A DNA stretch of 64,000 bases. Source: Porphyromonas circumdentaria (GTDB taxonomy: Bacteria; Bacteroidota; Bacteroidia; Bacteroidales; Porphyromonadaceae). Under the pieces are notes generated by a model. That model searched no databases. It was given only the letters and a program-made list of their open reading frames with translations, and was not told the origin of the DNA. The DNA is taken from contig NZ_FUXE01000011.1 of assembly GCF_900167105.1 (NCBI RefSeq), positions 1 through 64,000 of the forward strand, written 5' to 3'. A program made the translations under genes and the position numbers. Positions 36,293 to 46,783 of this stretch are shown one piece after another; position 1 is the first letter of the stretch, and each line of letters starts with the position of its first letter.

Positions 36293-38113
36293 TTAGCTTT
36301 GCGCTTCTTTTATCTTATCTCTTAGCAAGGCGATTTTCTCCTTTATAACAACGAGATCTCTGTCCAACCGTTGTTTCTTATGTTCAATTTCTTTGATCAT
36401 ACTATCACCCCACTTAGATGTACTGAAGAAGAGATCCATACTGGATGTGGTTGTTTGCATCTCTTTCTCGATTTTTTCTTTCACTCGATAAAGGTGCTCT
36501 AATTGATCCTTAAGTTTGCGTACATCTCCACTTTGCACCAAAGCATCCAATGTCTCGCTGAAGTGTTCTATTTGCTGTTGATTGCGAGATATCTGTAGTC
36601 TTTCGTAGACCTTGTCCACAGCTTTGTGGAAGGCCTTATAAATCTTTTCTTTCTCTTTGAAAGGTACGTGACCTACCTCGTTGAATTCATTTATTAGGGC
36701 ATTAAGACGCTCACGCTGTTCTTGAGCATTAGCCTCTTCTTCCCCTTCTGCAAAGGCTTCAATCTTTGCTATAATATCACGTTTCAGCTCTAAGTTTTTA
36801 TTTTGTTCTTCCGAGCGGCCTGATGTTTGTGCCTTCTTTGCTTCGAAGAAAGTGTCGCAGGCAGTACGTAATTTAAGCCATAGCTCATCTCCTATTTTCT
36901 TTGGAGTAGGACCTATCTTCTTCCACTCTGCTTGCAGAGCCTTCAGTCTGTCGGCTGTTTTATTCCAATCTGTGCTGGAGGCTAGAGCTTCTGCTTCGCC
37001 AACAATCTTTTTCTTTGCTTCGATGTTTTCACTATACTCCTCTCTTGTTTGTTTAAAGAAGGAAGCTTTTGTTTCGAAGAAGAAATCACAAGCAGCACGG
37101 AAACGAGCATAAATAGAGGCGTTATCACTCTTGGGAGCTATACCGATAGTCTTCCATTCTGCCTGGGTGGCAAGAACTTTCTCTGTGGCCTCTTGCCAAG
37201 CACGCATAGTTTTTAGCTTTTCGATATTCAAAGATTCTACCCGCTCGCAAAGTGCCTTCTTTGCTTCAAGATTAGCTTCTTCCTGTGCTAAGCGATTATC
37301 AAAAAACTCTTGGCGTTTCTTGTGTATGGTGCGTGAATACTCATTGAATTCTTGCCAAATTTGTTCTCTAAGTTCCTTTTCTACTGGGCCTGTCTCTTTC
37401 CACAGACGGTGTAGCTCCTGCAATTCTTTAGAGGCCTCCACAACATCAGTGCTGTCGCAAAGCTCTTTGGCACGCTCTATTAAATCTCTTTTGGCTTGAA
37501 GGTTTTTCTTGAAATCGTAGGAACGAAACTCATCGTTAATCTGCTTCAAATCGTAGAATTTCTCCGTCCAAAGATTGAACTCCTGCTGCATATTGGCATA
37601 TTTGCTCTCGGGAACCAAGCCGATGCTACGCCACGACTCCATCAGTTCATGGTAGCGGGTACGAATGGTTTGAAAGTCTGCATTGCTCTCCACAATCTCT
37701 CGAAGAGTAGCTATCAGAGACATCTTTTTCTCAAAATTATTCTCCTGCTCCTTTTGTGCATCTTCCAACTGCTGCTTATAGCGTTCTTTATAGGTCTGCA
37801 AAAGGTCTTTGAGACGGCTCTCTTGTATCTCTGCTTGCTCAAGAAGTGCTGCATGAGATTCGTCTGAGGATTCTGCATATTCCGCTTTTTTCTTGTCAAA
37901 AGCTCGCTTCAAAGTATCAATCTCTCGACGAGGAGGCAAGACATCTTGCTGAGACATTAATACAATAGCATCAACTATCTCAGGGCAAGTCATAGCCTCT
38001 ATCTCCTCAGGAGTATAACTCTTAAATGCTGGGGTTTGCTCTTGGGCTCCCTCAGTTAGTTCGTTCTTCGTAGGAAGAATCTCTTCGTTAGATGTTTTGT
38101 TCGTCTGTTCCAT
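36293..38113 (-). CDS. DUF349 repeat protein
   Basis: A 606-residue protein built of about five DUF349 repeats, each a helical bundle with a conserved W-K-x-I-G-P/A-x-P-K core (for example LQAEWKKIGPTPKKIGDELW near residue 390). The remainder is highly charged coiled coil. Cytoplasmic, with no signal peptide. The function of the family in Bacteroidota is unknown. It seems to form its own transcription unit, ending at the hairpin at 36163-36206. Confidence 0.85.
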   Translation of the reverse strand: MEQTNKTSNEEILPTKNELTEGAQEQTPAFKSYTPEEIEAMTCPEIVDAIVLMSQQDVLPPRREIDTLKRAFDKKKAEYAESSDESHAALLEQAEIQESRLKDLLQTYKERYKQQLEDAQKEQENNFEKKMSLIATLREIVESNADFQTIRTRYHELMESWRSIGLVPESKYANMQQEFNLWTEKFYDLKQINDEFRSYDFKKNLQAKRDLIERAKELCDSTDVVEASKELQELHRLWKETGPVEKELREQIWQEFNEYSRTIHKKRQEFFDNRLAQEEANLEAKKALCERVESLNIEKLKTMRAWQEATEKVLATQAEWKTIGIAPKSDNASIYARFRAACDFFFETKASFFKQTREEYSENIEAKKKIVGEAEALASSTDWNKTADRLKALQAEWKKIGPTPKKIGDELWLKLRTACDTFFEAKKAQTSGRSEEQNKNLELKRDIIAKIEAFAEGEEEANAQEQRERLNALINEFNEVGHVPFKEKEKIYKAFHKAVDKVYERLQISRNQQQIEHFSETLDALVQSGDVRKLKDQLEHLYRVKEKIEKEMQTTTSSMDLFFSTSKWGDSMIKEIEHKKQRLDRDLVVIKEKIALLRDKIKEAQS

Positions 38114-38498
38114 ATCTTCTCAAAAGGAAATAAGCCCGACCGTCATCGAATAATTTCGACACCTATCTTGCTTCCTGACTACAAAATAAGTAAATAAAAT
38201 CGATATTCCCGCAGTATAAGACTCCTAAATAGGATAAAGAACCCTATTTTTAATAGAAAAAAGCCCATATAATGCAAATGGAGAACGTTAAAGTGTAACA
38301 AATGTAAAAACGATATATATCGTTAAACATAAAGAATAGTAGAGATTGCCACATTTTAACTACCTTTGCAGCCGAAAAGAGAGAACACTTCCCATGTTTA
38401 AAGAATGGAAAAAGAGGGGGAGGCTGTTCTTTCTCTGCTATGAAAAGGGAATGTAAGAGGCATAGCACTATTTATTTGTAGAAAGAAAAACAGAGTAT
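38114..38498. other. Intergenic region upstream of greA
   Basis: It contains an exact -7 element TACCTTTG (38361-38368) 130 bp before the greA ATG, so the mRNA leader would be about 125 nt. Inside the leader an ATG at 38394 opens a 20-codon frame rich in Lys and Arg, ending at 38456. No other gene is seen in this stretch. Confidence 0.5.
38361..38368 (+). promoter_or_regulatory. -7 element of greA
   Basis: TACCTTTG, an exact consensus match, 130 bp before the greA ATG. Confidence 0.55.
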
Positions 38499-38969
38499 AT
38501 GGAATATAGTTACATGACCCAGGAAGGGTTTGATCAATTGATGGCAGAGATCAGTCGCCTTGAAAAAGAGGAACGCCCTGCAATAGCTCAACAAATAGCA
38601 GAGGCGCGCGACAAAGGAGATCTTTCCGAAAATGCAGAGTACGATGCTGCTAGAGAGGCACAAGGTATGCTTGAAGCAAAGATTTCTCAGTTGAAAACAA
38701 AAGCTGCCAACGCTCGCATCATAGATGAGTCTATGATTGACTCAAGTAAAGTACAAATTCTTACAAAGGTGCGCGTGCGTAATCTCGACGATAATACAGA
38801 GGTAACTTATGCTATTGTACCAGAGGCTGACGCAAACTTTAAGGAGAAAAAGCTCTCCATAACAGCTCCTATAGCACGTGGGCTTATGGGGAAAAGGGTA
38901 GGAGAAATTGCCGAAATCCAAATTCCTATTGGGCTTCTACGCTTGGAGATTCTCGAAATCACTCTATAA
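38499..38969 (+). CDS. greA: Transcription elongation factor GreA
   Basis: Rescues stalled RNA polymerase by stimulating RNA cleavage. The 156-residue length is typical. The N-terminal coiled coil carries the acidic tip as RDKGDLSENAEYDAAREAQG near residue 46, and the C-terminal FKBP-like domain ends with LEILEITL. It lies 27 bp before the HIT protein gene and probably shares its transcript. Confidence 0.95.
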   Translation: MEYSYMTQEGFDQLMAEISRLEKEERPAIAQQIAEARDKGDLSENAEYDAAREAQGMLEAKISQLKTKAANARIIDESMIDSSKVQILTKVRVRNLDDNTEVTYAIVPEADANFKEKKLSITAPIARGLMGKRVGEIAEIQIPIGLLRLEILEITL

Positions 38970-38996
38970 GTACACCACTAATAGCTCTGAAAGTTT

Positions 38997-39404
38997 ATGC
39001 CTTCTATTTTTAGTCGTATTATCAAGGGAGAAATTCCTTCGTATAAGGTTGCAGAAGATGATTCTTTTTATGCGTTTTTAGATATAAACCCTACTACCAA
39101 AGGGCATACATTAGTTGTGCCCAAGCAAGAGGTGGATTATATATTTGATCTTAATGACGACACACTATCTGGGCTTACTCTTTTTGCAAAGAAAGTAGCA
39201 AAGGCCATAGAAAAGGTAGTTGCTTGTCATAGAGTGGGCGTAGCTGTTATTGGTCTGGAAGTACCTCATGCGCATATTCATCTTATCCCAATTAACGAAG
39301 AGAAAGATATGTGTTTAGGACGACCTCTTGTTCCTGCTCTCTCCCCAGAAGAGATGCAAGAGATTACTAATAGTATAGCCAAGGCTTTTAATGAAGGAGC
39401 TTGA
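38997..39404 (+). CDS. HIT family hydrolase
   Basis: A 135-residue histidine-triad protein that probably hydrolyses nucleoside phosphoramidates or dinucleotides. The triad HAHIHLIP is near residue 91; the N-terminal SIFSRIIKGEIPSYKVAEDD is typical of the Hint-like branch. A bidirectional terminator follows at 39472-39504. Confidence 0.9.
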   Translation: MPSIFSRIIKGEIPSYKVAEDDSFYAFLDINPTTKGHTLVVPKQEVDYIFDLNDDTLSGLTLFAKKVAKAIEKVVACHRVGVAVIGLEVPHAHIHLIPINEEKDMCLGRPLVPALSPEEMQEITNSIAKAFNEGA

Positions 39405-39471
39405 GATTTGTAACATGTCGAAGTCTCAACAATAAAAGGCTTTTCAGAAAGTACAGATAGCCTTTTGAATG

Positions 39472-39504
39472 AAAAAACACAGCTCAATAGAGCTGTGTTT
39501 TTTT
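39472..39504. terminator. Bidirectional terminator
   Basis: AAAAAACACAGCT pairs with AGCTGTGTTTTTTT around a 6-nt loop. Both strands show a T-run after the stem, so it serves the HIT gene and the convergent cargo gene at 39522. Confidence 0.8.
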
Positions 39505-39521
39505 ATACATAGTAGCAATTA

Positions 39522-42500
39522 CTACTCCTTAATGAAGCTGTAGCTTCTATTCTTGATCCGTAGCCAATATACTCCAGAAGGCAAGTGGTTAACATCTATA
39601 CTCGTTTCTGGAGCACTTAGTTTGTAGACGCCTACCTGATTACCCTGTGCATTGTACAGAATTGCTTCGCCAGCAAGATAAATCTCTTCTCCTCGAACGT
39701 GTAATATAGAATGCACGGGAGAGGGATATAAAGAGACAGCTCTATGCTCGATAGAAACTACAGGAATATCTTTTTGTGGATAGAATGTAGCTACCGTTTG
39801 GGTGCGATTGCCTCCTCGGTCTGTTACTTCTACCAAAACAGAGAGAGAGTCTGCCTTTAACTGTTCTGTCGACAGAGAGAGAACGAAGTTATTATTATCA
39901 ATCTTTTCGAGAACAACTTCTTCGTCATTGATTGTACAATACCAACTTTCGTCTCTTAGAGCCACATTTTCTTCTACAGAGAGCCAAATCTTCTTCTCCT
40001 CTTGATTGAACGAAAGCGAGAGTTTAGGAGGCTCCGTGTCAAAAATCATCTTAGCACCTAAAGCATAAGTTCCTAACTTCGAGAGGGTAAAATCTTTACC
40101 AATGCTCCCCAGGTCTTGCCAAACGCCATCGTCTGTTGCGGTATAGTAGAGATGTACATCGGCATCCGAAGTAAACCCTACCAAAGCCAAGTCATCACGC
40201 CCCACTGTGCAACGAAGCGTAAAGGGCTCTCGTGTCTCTGCAATATCGTTTACGCCTTCTCGAGCTTTAAGGGTGAAGAAATCGCTTAGTATGAGTATTT
40301 GCTCCTTTTTGTCATCTACCCCCAACAAGTCGCCAGCAGGGTAGAAATAGGAGAAGTCTATCACGGCTCCTGAGGGGAGGGATTGCTCTGCAAGCGTAAA
40401 TGTAAGGTGAGAAATATCCTCTTGGGGAGCAGAACGGAGTAGATCGTAACGACGTAAGGCAGGACCATAGCTACGTGAAGTATTGGTAAAAGTAGTTACC
40501 GAACCCGCCCCCACTACGACCTCTTTCCTGTCGGATAGCTCGCCAGCATAGCGATCCATAGTCTCCTTGCGTTCTGGGGTTATTATCTCGCTAAAGAGAT
40601 TGAACATGGACTCTGTCCAACTACCCAATTCTTCGAGCGTTCGGGCCTCATCATCGTTTCGCATAGGATAGTAGTAGGAGGGGAAGAAGCATTGATCTTG
40701 AGTACTGAAAAATGATTCTTGACGAGGATACTCCAACTCCAATTCGGTACTACCCGTTACGCTAAGTGTCCAGAGGGCACCTTTGGCAATAGGTATCTCC
40801 AGCTCTCCTACCACCCCTATCGAACGTTTGTTTTCAAATGTAAGTTGCTCCCATGGGTAGTTGGTGGTACTGCCCTGTAAAGCTTCTTTGAGTCCCGAGA
40901 CGAGAGTCGTCTCATCATTGAGTATATTATATATTCTCAACGCCTCAAAGGCAACCGTCGGATTGTAAATCTGCGGGAATATCTTCTCGGTAACTGCTTC
41001 GGGCTTTGAGGCGAGGAGTCGGGTCATAGCCTTCTTACTTTTGAGAGCCGAAGCGTACTTTATCGTTTTTTCGAGCGAAAGTTTTACTCCCGTCAGACTG
41101 GTTAGTTTGTCGAAAAAGGCTCCTTCTCCTACGATACCAAATTTGAAGGAAACGTTATCCTTTAGGGCAAGTTCTCGTAGAGTCTCTCCATCGGGTTCCA
41201 ACGTTTTCTCCTGCGTCTGTTTGTATTTTACAGTACCCTCTACCCCTCCTTGCCATAGCGGAGAGGTGTTTTTCCCTGCAGCAAAGGTACTCCATTTACG
41301 GCGTGTTACCTTGTTCAAGAAATCGGCTTCGCCCTCCGCAGAGAGAGCCAGAGCGCTCGACATCGATTTGTAGGGTAATATCTGTCCCGATGGTAATAGC
41401 TTCTCTCCACTAAAGCTCCAATCGAAATCTGCTGCAAGAGAACCCGAGAAAGAGAGATCTACTTTCTTGCCGAGGCTAATACCCTTTAGCGAGACTCCAG
41501 CCCCGAAGCCCCACCCCACAGAGGGTGATGAGGTTGCCGATAGTTGTTGAGAGGGAGCGGGGTTGTCAAGCATTTTGCGCAAAGCATTCATCCCGACCAA
41601 AAGGGAGCGAGAGGCTACTGCAGAGTATTGAGAGGTGTATAGTATGCCCAAGGCTTCTAAGAGGTTCCAACCGCTTGCTTTGCCCTGCATACTTAGTTGG
41701 TACGATAGTTTCCCATTGGCACCTACATATCCTGAGAAAGAAGAAGATTTTGAAGAGCTTGCCCCTTTCTTTCCCCATTTCAGTTTACCTGCCACCGATG
41801 CAGAGACCTCTGTTGCAGCGCTGAACTTTGAGATGCGGAGGTCATCGCCTCTTTCGAAGCCAAAAGAAAAGCCCTTCTTTAGAGCAGCAGAAGCCTCTCC
41901 AGTACCTATCCCGATGTCTCCACCCACTTTGCCCTTAACGCCTAATTTCATCTCAAAAGAGAAAGAGCGGCTCAGAAGAGGCAAGCAACGCACCTTATGC
42001 TCCTTGAAGTCGTTATGAACGACCTCTATGGGTGTATCGTACCCCTCAAAGGTTACTTTCGAGAGCTGTACAGTAGCAATTTTGCCTACGGGTATGTATA
42101 CTCGGTCGTTTGAGCCAATCGCCTTCCACTCATCCTTCCACCTTGCTGTGGGCACCTCTATCGTTACAATCCCCGTGCTATCGGAGGGAGAAGATCGGAA
42201 GAGGTATTTCTTGCCCTCTACATTCAAGGAGAAGAGTAGAGAAGCTCCCTCTACGGCACGTTTGAGCGTATCTACCACTCGGTAGTGGAAGAGTACTGCT
42301 CCTCCCTCCATCACTCCCTCGGGTACCAAAGCATTGGGGTCGGGAGTAAGGCGTTGCAGACGAACTGCCGAGGGCAAGCCATACATTACCTCTATACTAT
42401 CGGTAGTAGGTTGCCCCAAGATACCACTCTCTGTTACCGATGCCAAACTGATTTTATGCTTCCCTTTGGGGATATGGCGGGTAGAGAGCTCTATCTCTTG

Positions 42501-43344
42501 CACAGCACCGGGAGCACAAGGCTTATCGAAAGTATACTCTCGAGCCGTGCGCATATCATTGTCAAACCAGTAACGCACCGCTTGGATGCGGTCTTTCTTG
42601 AGATCGATAGGCGCTTTGAGAAAATAGGCAGACTCCAAAGGCGACTGCCCCCCATCGGAACGTGTATAACGAACATAGAAACGATGTACTCCGGGGGTAA
42701 GAGAGAGTTGCGCCGTCTCTACCGAGAGGTCCAAAAGTAGTAGGTTTTGCCCCTCTTTGCGCTCTACTTCACGAGAGAAAAGAGGCTTACCCCCCACTCT
42801 ATCGACCCATACTTCGACCCGTTCTGTACCACGGGGTAGGTGGATAAAGCGGGCAGAGGTAATGGGAGAGGCAACACCCTCCGAAGAAACGTACTGCAAG
42901 TAAAGCGTTTGTAACCCATAGGGTATCTGAAACCCTCCTATGAGAAAGGAGATATCTATCAACCCCTGCTCTTTGCCCACATCGTGTATAATAGGGAGTG
43001 TGCGGTTCGGGTCTCCTACCCAGGCATATACCCGTCCCGAACCATTCGCCCCTTGCTGATACTTTGGCTTAATAAAAAAGGCAGATACAACGGGGGTGCA
43101 AGTGCCATCGGCACGCTGCTTGGGTACTTACTCGGTGCAGTCCATGGCTTAGCCCATCGGTGTTGAGTACAATCTCTGCCTCATCGCCCTGCCAAAAACC
43201 AAAAGGATCTTGCCGCAATGTCGAGGGGTCGCCATCGAACCAGTAGCACAGCGTGCGTGTTTGGGCTTCAAGCGTCGCACTATAGGCTCCCAGGGTGAGG
43301 AGTAGTAGGAGCGTACAGTAGACTTTGTGAAAAGGCTGTTTCAT
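39522..43344 (-). pseudogene. T9SS cargo protein with type A sorting domain, frameshifted near 43119
   Basis: Two frames make one gene of about 1270 codons. The 5' frame (43344-43069) encodes a signal peptide (VYCTLLLLLTLGAYSATLEAQ) and the start of a domain (CYWFDGDPSTLRQD, LNTDGLSHGLHRVSTQ). At about 43119 the match continues one frame over (RADGTCTPVVSAFFIKP) and runs into the long frame 42980-39522 (1152 residues), which has no signal peptide. That frame repeats the domain (AVRYWFDNDM near residue 134) and ends in a type A T9SS sorting domain (YPSPVHSILHVRGEE to GVYWLRIKNRSYSFIKE). One extra base, or two missing, explains the break, which has no homopolymer. Sequencing error or real inactivation cannot be told apart here. 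Function unknown. Confidence 0.8.
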
Positions 43345-43349
43345 CTCCC

Positions 43350-44351
43350 TTAGTTGGCTATCACCTCTATTTTTACTTTCAGTCTATCCTGTTCATCCGT
43401 TTGGGGAGCTATCTCGCGTATCTTTATCTTGGGGATAGGTGCACGCCCACTATCGTCAAAGCCGCTCCCCCCATAGAGCCCAATATCTTTGCCATCGGTA
43501 CCCGCATTAGTGCCCGATACACCCTTTTTGAGTCGGTAGTTGTTTTTGCTCAGATTGAAGGGGTCAGAGGCATCGTACTTCTCAAAAAGTGCCTCCAAGC
43601 CCCCCGATGGGTAGGGTATCTGTGGTTGAGCCCCCACCATATTGCACTCCTCTTGGCAGTTAGAGATGCTCTTGCCGTTTGTCATACTTAATCCGATATT
43701 GTTACGTAATAGGGAGGAGTAGGACCAGTTGTAGTTGGAGTAGGAGTAGCCCCCTCCCCTTAAGATACAATTGGCTATTTCGCCTCCTTTTATACCTCCA
43801 ATGTATCCTGCCAAGCAGTTTGTTACCTGTACGGGAGCTTTTCCATTTCCACTCACACTATATCGTATCACAGAAGAAGTTACCACGCAACCCGTATTGC
43901 TTTCAGAGGAAAAGCTGATATAATTCACATCCACATTCTTTATCAAGATGTTCTTTACATTAGCTTCCACATAAATATGACTCTCGCTACGTAGCCCCAT
44001 AATGATAGAAGAGGAGGCGCCCTCTTTCAAGATAATATCTCCCGTTATACGGGTATAGTCGGTATCCTTACCATAGGGTCTACAGCCTGCTCCGTAAATA
44101 GCTACTTGGCACTTGACTTTGGTCTCCTCTTTACTACTCAAGGTGTACGAACCCGAAGGGATATAGACTACGCACCCTGCTTTGAGTGCCATAAACGCCT
44201 CGTCTAAGGTGTCGAAGTAAGAGACTTTGCCATCGGTGTACTGCACCGTAATGGGCGATGTGTAGAGCTGTTGCGCCCGCAAAGGCATCGAAAGCATCGA
44301 AAAGAAGAGGAGGCTAAGCGACAGAAGCCCCCATCGTAAAGAACGAATCAT
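43350..44351 (-). CDS. Secreted beta-helix-like protein of unknown function
   Basis: From the ATG at 44351 the protein has 333 residues and a good signal peptide (LRWGLLSLSLLFFSMLSMPLRAQQ). The frame stays open to 44432, but the longer version would bury the signal, so it is rejected. The first part (YFDTLDEAFMALKAGCVVYIPSGSYTL) is typical of pectate-lyase-like proteins, and evenly spaced short strands (NILIKNVDVN, CVVTSSVIRYS) support a parallel beta-helix. No sorting domain is visible. It lies 5 bp before the frameshifted cargo gene, so both are probably transcribed together. No known family was recognised. Confidence 0.65.
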   Translation of the reverse strand: MIRSLRWGLLSLSLLFFSMLSMPLRAQQLYTSPITVQYTDGKVSYFDTLDEAFMALKAGCVVYIPSGSYTLSSKEETKVKCQVAIYGAGCRPYGKDTDYTRITGDIILKEGASSSIIMGLRSESHIYVEANVKNILIKNVDVNYISFSSESNTGCVVTSSVIRYSVSGNGKAPVQVTNCLAGYIGGIKGGEIANCILRGGGYSYSNYNWSYSSLLRNNIGLSMTNGKSISNCQEECNMVGAQPQIPYPSGGLEALFEKYDASDPFNLSKNNYRLKKGVSGTNAGTDGKDIGLYGGSGFDDSGRAPIPKIKIREIAPQTDEQDRLKVKIEVIAN

Positions 44352-44432
44352 AATCAATAAGTCGACACTCCCCTCCAAAGGGTTTTCTTTGTATAGGGAC
44401 TCTAACCATCTATTCAAGACAATTGCTCGCAT

Positions 44433-44999
44433 GGTTATGAATGATGGATTACTACAGTTCGCTTCTAAAAGACTTTTAAGGGCTCGATAGATTATGCTAC
44501 AAATAATAAGTCAATACCTTTTGTCAAAGCCTATAAGCAACCCAGCAAAGGTTACTAAGGAAGCATAAGAGCGATGCTCTTGCCCCCTCCCTTGCCCTTC
44601 TGTGCCAACTTTCAAAACCCTCCGTGCAAAATCTGCCGAGCATCCGTAGGAGTCTACCAAGCCTCCACAGCAACTTTCCTCTCCATTCGTACAAACTCTG
44701 CTGACATCCTACAAACTTCCCTACTCATCCGTACAAACTCTGCTGACATCCATACAAACTTCCCTACTCATCCGTACAAACTCTTGCAAATATTACTCCT
44801 TGGGCGAGAAACCTTCTGTGTAAACTCTCAAAAGGGTCTGTGTAAACTCTCGAAACTATCCGTGTAAACTCTCAAAAGGGTTATACCTTTTCGATACAAT
44901 CATCTATACCATTGGATAATAGCTTTTTCCCTCATCATGCTCATACAACAGGCTTCGAATACAATCATCATAGAAAGAGGAAGTAATCTTCACATTCTT
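44433..44999. repeat. Intergenic region with 21-22-bp tandem repeats (about 44683-44880)
   Basis: From 44683 to about 44792 five units of about 21 bp alternate between two types: TCCGTACAAACTCTGCTGACA and TCCTACAAACTTCCCTACTCA. From 44815 to 44880 three 22-bp units (TCTGTGTAAACTCTCAAAAG and variants) follow. A plus-strand frame runs through the repeats but looks like a by-product of the period. No gene was recognised in the rest. Confidence 0.65.
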
Positions 45000-45075
45000 T
45001 GATACTGTCCTCAAAAAGTGTGTAAGCCCCGTAGCTCTTAACTTTGAGGTAAGAACAAAAAACAAACTAAGAACA

Positions 45076-45429
45076 ATGGAGCTTACAACATCACAAAAGT
45101 CGGCATTTATTTCTGAAATGCTATCATCGGAGTCAGGTATTAACGAACTTATTCGTGTATTATTGAACACCTTCTCGGAGCAAGAACGTACTCTTTTTGT
45201 CGAAGAGTATGAGGGGGAACAGTACAATGGTTTCTATCCCCGTCGGAGGCAGGGCTATGGATGTGGCGTTGAGCTACGGATTCCCCGAATGCGTTCGGGA
45301 AATTTTCAGCCTCTAATTTTGGGTATCCTCTCCAACCAAGAGAGCGAACGTGCCCTTCTCTTCCATGAACTTTATACCCGCGGCCTTTCGTGCGAAGATA
45401 TTGGAGCCGGTGTGCGAGTGCCTTCATAG
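45076..45429 (+). pseudogene. IS256-family transposase remnant
   Basis: A 117-codon frame corresponds to the N-terminal third of an IS256 (mutator) transposase: LIRVLLNTFSEQERTLFVEEYEGEQYNGFYPRRR, then GVELRIPRMRSGNFQP and LYTRGLSCEDIGAGVRVP. It stops where the catalytic DDE domain should begin, so it is a truncated, inactive copy. The sequence CTCAAAAAGTGTGTAAGCCC at about 45009 could be part of the left end of the element, but no right end is seen. Confidence 0.8.
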
Positions 45430-45527
45430 TCATCACTATAGTAGACAGCAAATTAGTATTCTGTTTGGATTGGTTTTTGTTGATTTTCATCTCGAGGCAT
45501 GGCGCAAACAAGAGTAATAAAAGAAAA

Positions 45528-45564
45528 AAGCGGTTCTCCATCGCAATTGGATGAAGAGCCGCTT
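45528..45564 (-). terminator. Terminator of the rnf operon
   Basis: Stem AAGCGG(TTCT)CCATC pairs with GGATG(AAGA)GCCGCTT; the minus-strand tail is TTTTTTCTTTTATT. It lies 29 bp after rnfA. Confidence 0.75.
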
Positions 45565-45592
45565 CTGTGCTGTTATTTACTATGTAGAACCC

Positions 45593-46165
45593 TTATGCAA
45601 CTCCGCTAAAGCCCATAAACGCCATAGCTAAGATACTTGCAGAAATCATTGCGATAGGTACATTCTTCATAGCTTTGGGAAGGTTGGCTGTGGAGAGTTG
45701 CTCACGCATCCCCGCAAAAACCACCATTGCCAGAAAGAACCCTAATCCTGTAGCAATTGAGTAAACAAGGCTCTCAACGAAGTTGTAATCCTTCTGGATA
45801 ACCAATATTGCTACCCCCAATACACAACAGTTAGTCGTAATAAGAGGCAAGAAAACTCCTAACGCTTGGTACAAAGGAGGAGAGACCTTTTTCAATACCA
45901 TCTCCAACATTTGCACGAGCGATGCGATAACCAAAATGAACGAAATAGTTTGAAGGAAACCTATATTGAAAGGAACCAATACGTAATTGTTAATCAAAAA
46001 GGTCACCATAGTGGCTATTGCCAAAACGAAAGTTACGGCAGCCCCCATACCAGCGGCGGTGTCTATCTTCTTAGAAACCCCAAAGAAAGGACAGATTCCC
46101 AAGAACTGAGACAATACAACGTTATTAACAAATATCGCTGCTATGACAATCATTATATAATGCAT
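45593..46165 (-). CDS. rnfA: Rnf complex subunit RnfA
   Basis: A membrane subunit of the Rnf ferredoxin:NAD+ oxidoreductase (homologous to NqrE), which couples electron flow to Na+ or H+ export. The 190-residue protein has six hydrophobic segments. Conserved stretches are NNVVLSQFLGICPFFGVSKK near residue 14 and PLITTNCCVLGVAI near residue 107, with cysteines in the membrane. It is the last gene of the operon. Confidence 0.94.
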   Translation of the reverse strand: MHYIMIVIAAIFVNNVVLSQFLGICPFFGVSKKIDTAAGMGAAVTFVLAIATMVTFLINNYVLVPFNIGFLQTISFILVIASLVQMLEMVLKKVSPPLYQALGVFLPLITTNCCVLGVAILVIQKDYNFVESLVYSIATGLGFFLAMVVFAGMREQLSTANLPKAMKNVPIAMISASILAMAFMGFSGVA

Positions 46166-46192
46166 AATAGAATATCAATTAAAAGTCCAACA

Positions 46193-46783
46193 TCAAGATT
46201 TCTTTGTTACCACATTGAAGAGAGCGATCAAACATCCCAATACCAAAAAAGCTCCTGGAGGAAGAATGAAAGTTAATGCTCCGTAAGAGTCTGGGAAAAG
46301 TGTAACATCAAAGATCTTACCAGAACCCAATAGCTCTCGGATAGCTCCCAAAACAGTAAGAGCAAGGGTAAAACCTAAGCCAATACTGATACCATCAAGT
46401 ACAGAAATAACAGGGTTCTGCTTTGATGCTACTGATTCAGCACGACCCAAAACAATACAGTTTACCACGATCAGCGGGATAAAAAGTCCTAAACTGGCAT
46501 CCAAAGCGGGTAAAAACGCCTTGATAAGTAGCTGGAGTACGGTCACAAAGCCTGCAATTACCACGATAAAAGCAGGAATACGTACTGCATCGGGAATAAG
46601 TTTTTTGAGTAGAGATATTACTAAGTTGGCAAAAATCAAAACAAAAGTAGTCGCCAATCCCATACTCATCCCATTAATTCCAGATGTTGTAGTTGCAAGG
46701 GTAGGGCACAAGCCAAGGAGAAGAACAAATGTAGGGTTCTCCTTGATAATCCCATTTGTAAGAGTAGTTATATACTTATTCAT
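46193..46783 (-). CDS. rnfE: Rnf complex subunit RnfE
   Basis: A 196-residue membrane subunit, homologous to NqrD and related to RnfA. It opens with NGIIKENPTFVLLLGLCPTLATTTS, and the second half-motif FIPLIVVNCIVLGRAE is near residue 101. It overlaps rnfG by 4 bp and lies 27 bp before rnfA. Confidence 0.94.
   Translation of the reverse strand: MNKYITTLTNGIIKENPTFVLLLGLCPTLATTTSGINGMSMGLATTFVLIFANLVISLLKKLIPDAVRIPAFIVVIAGFVTVLQLLIKAFLPALDASLGLFIPLIVVNCIVLGRAESVASKQNPVISVLDGISIGLGFTLALTVLGAIRELLGSGKIFDVTLFPDSYGALTFILPPGAFLVLGCLIALFNVVTKKS

Noticed and set aside
44574-44867. 97-codon ORF across the 44.7-kb repeats
   Set aside because: The open frame comes from the repeat period (repeated IRTNSADI and similar); composition is not protein-like and there is no promoter.
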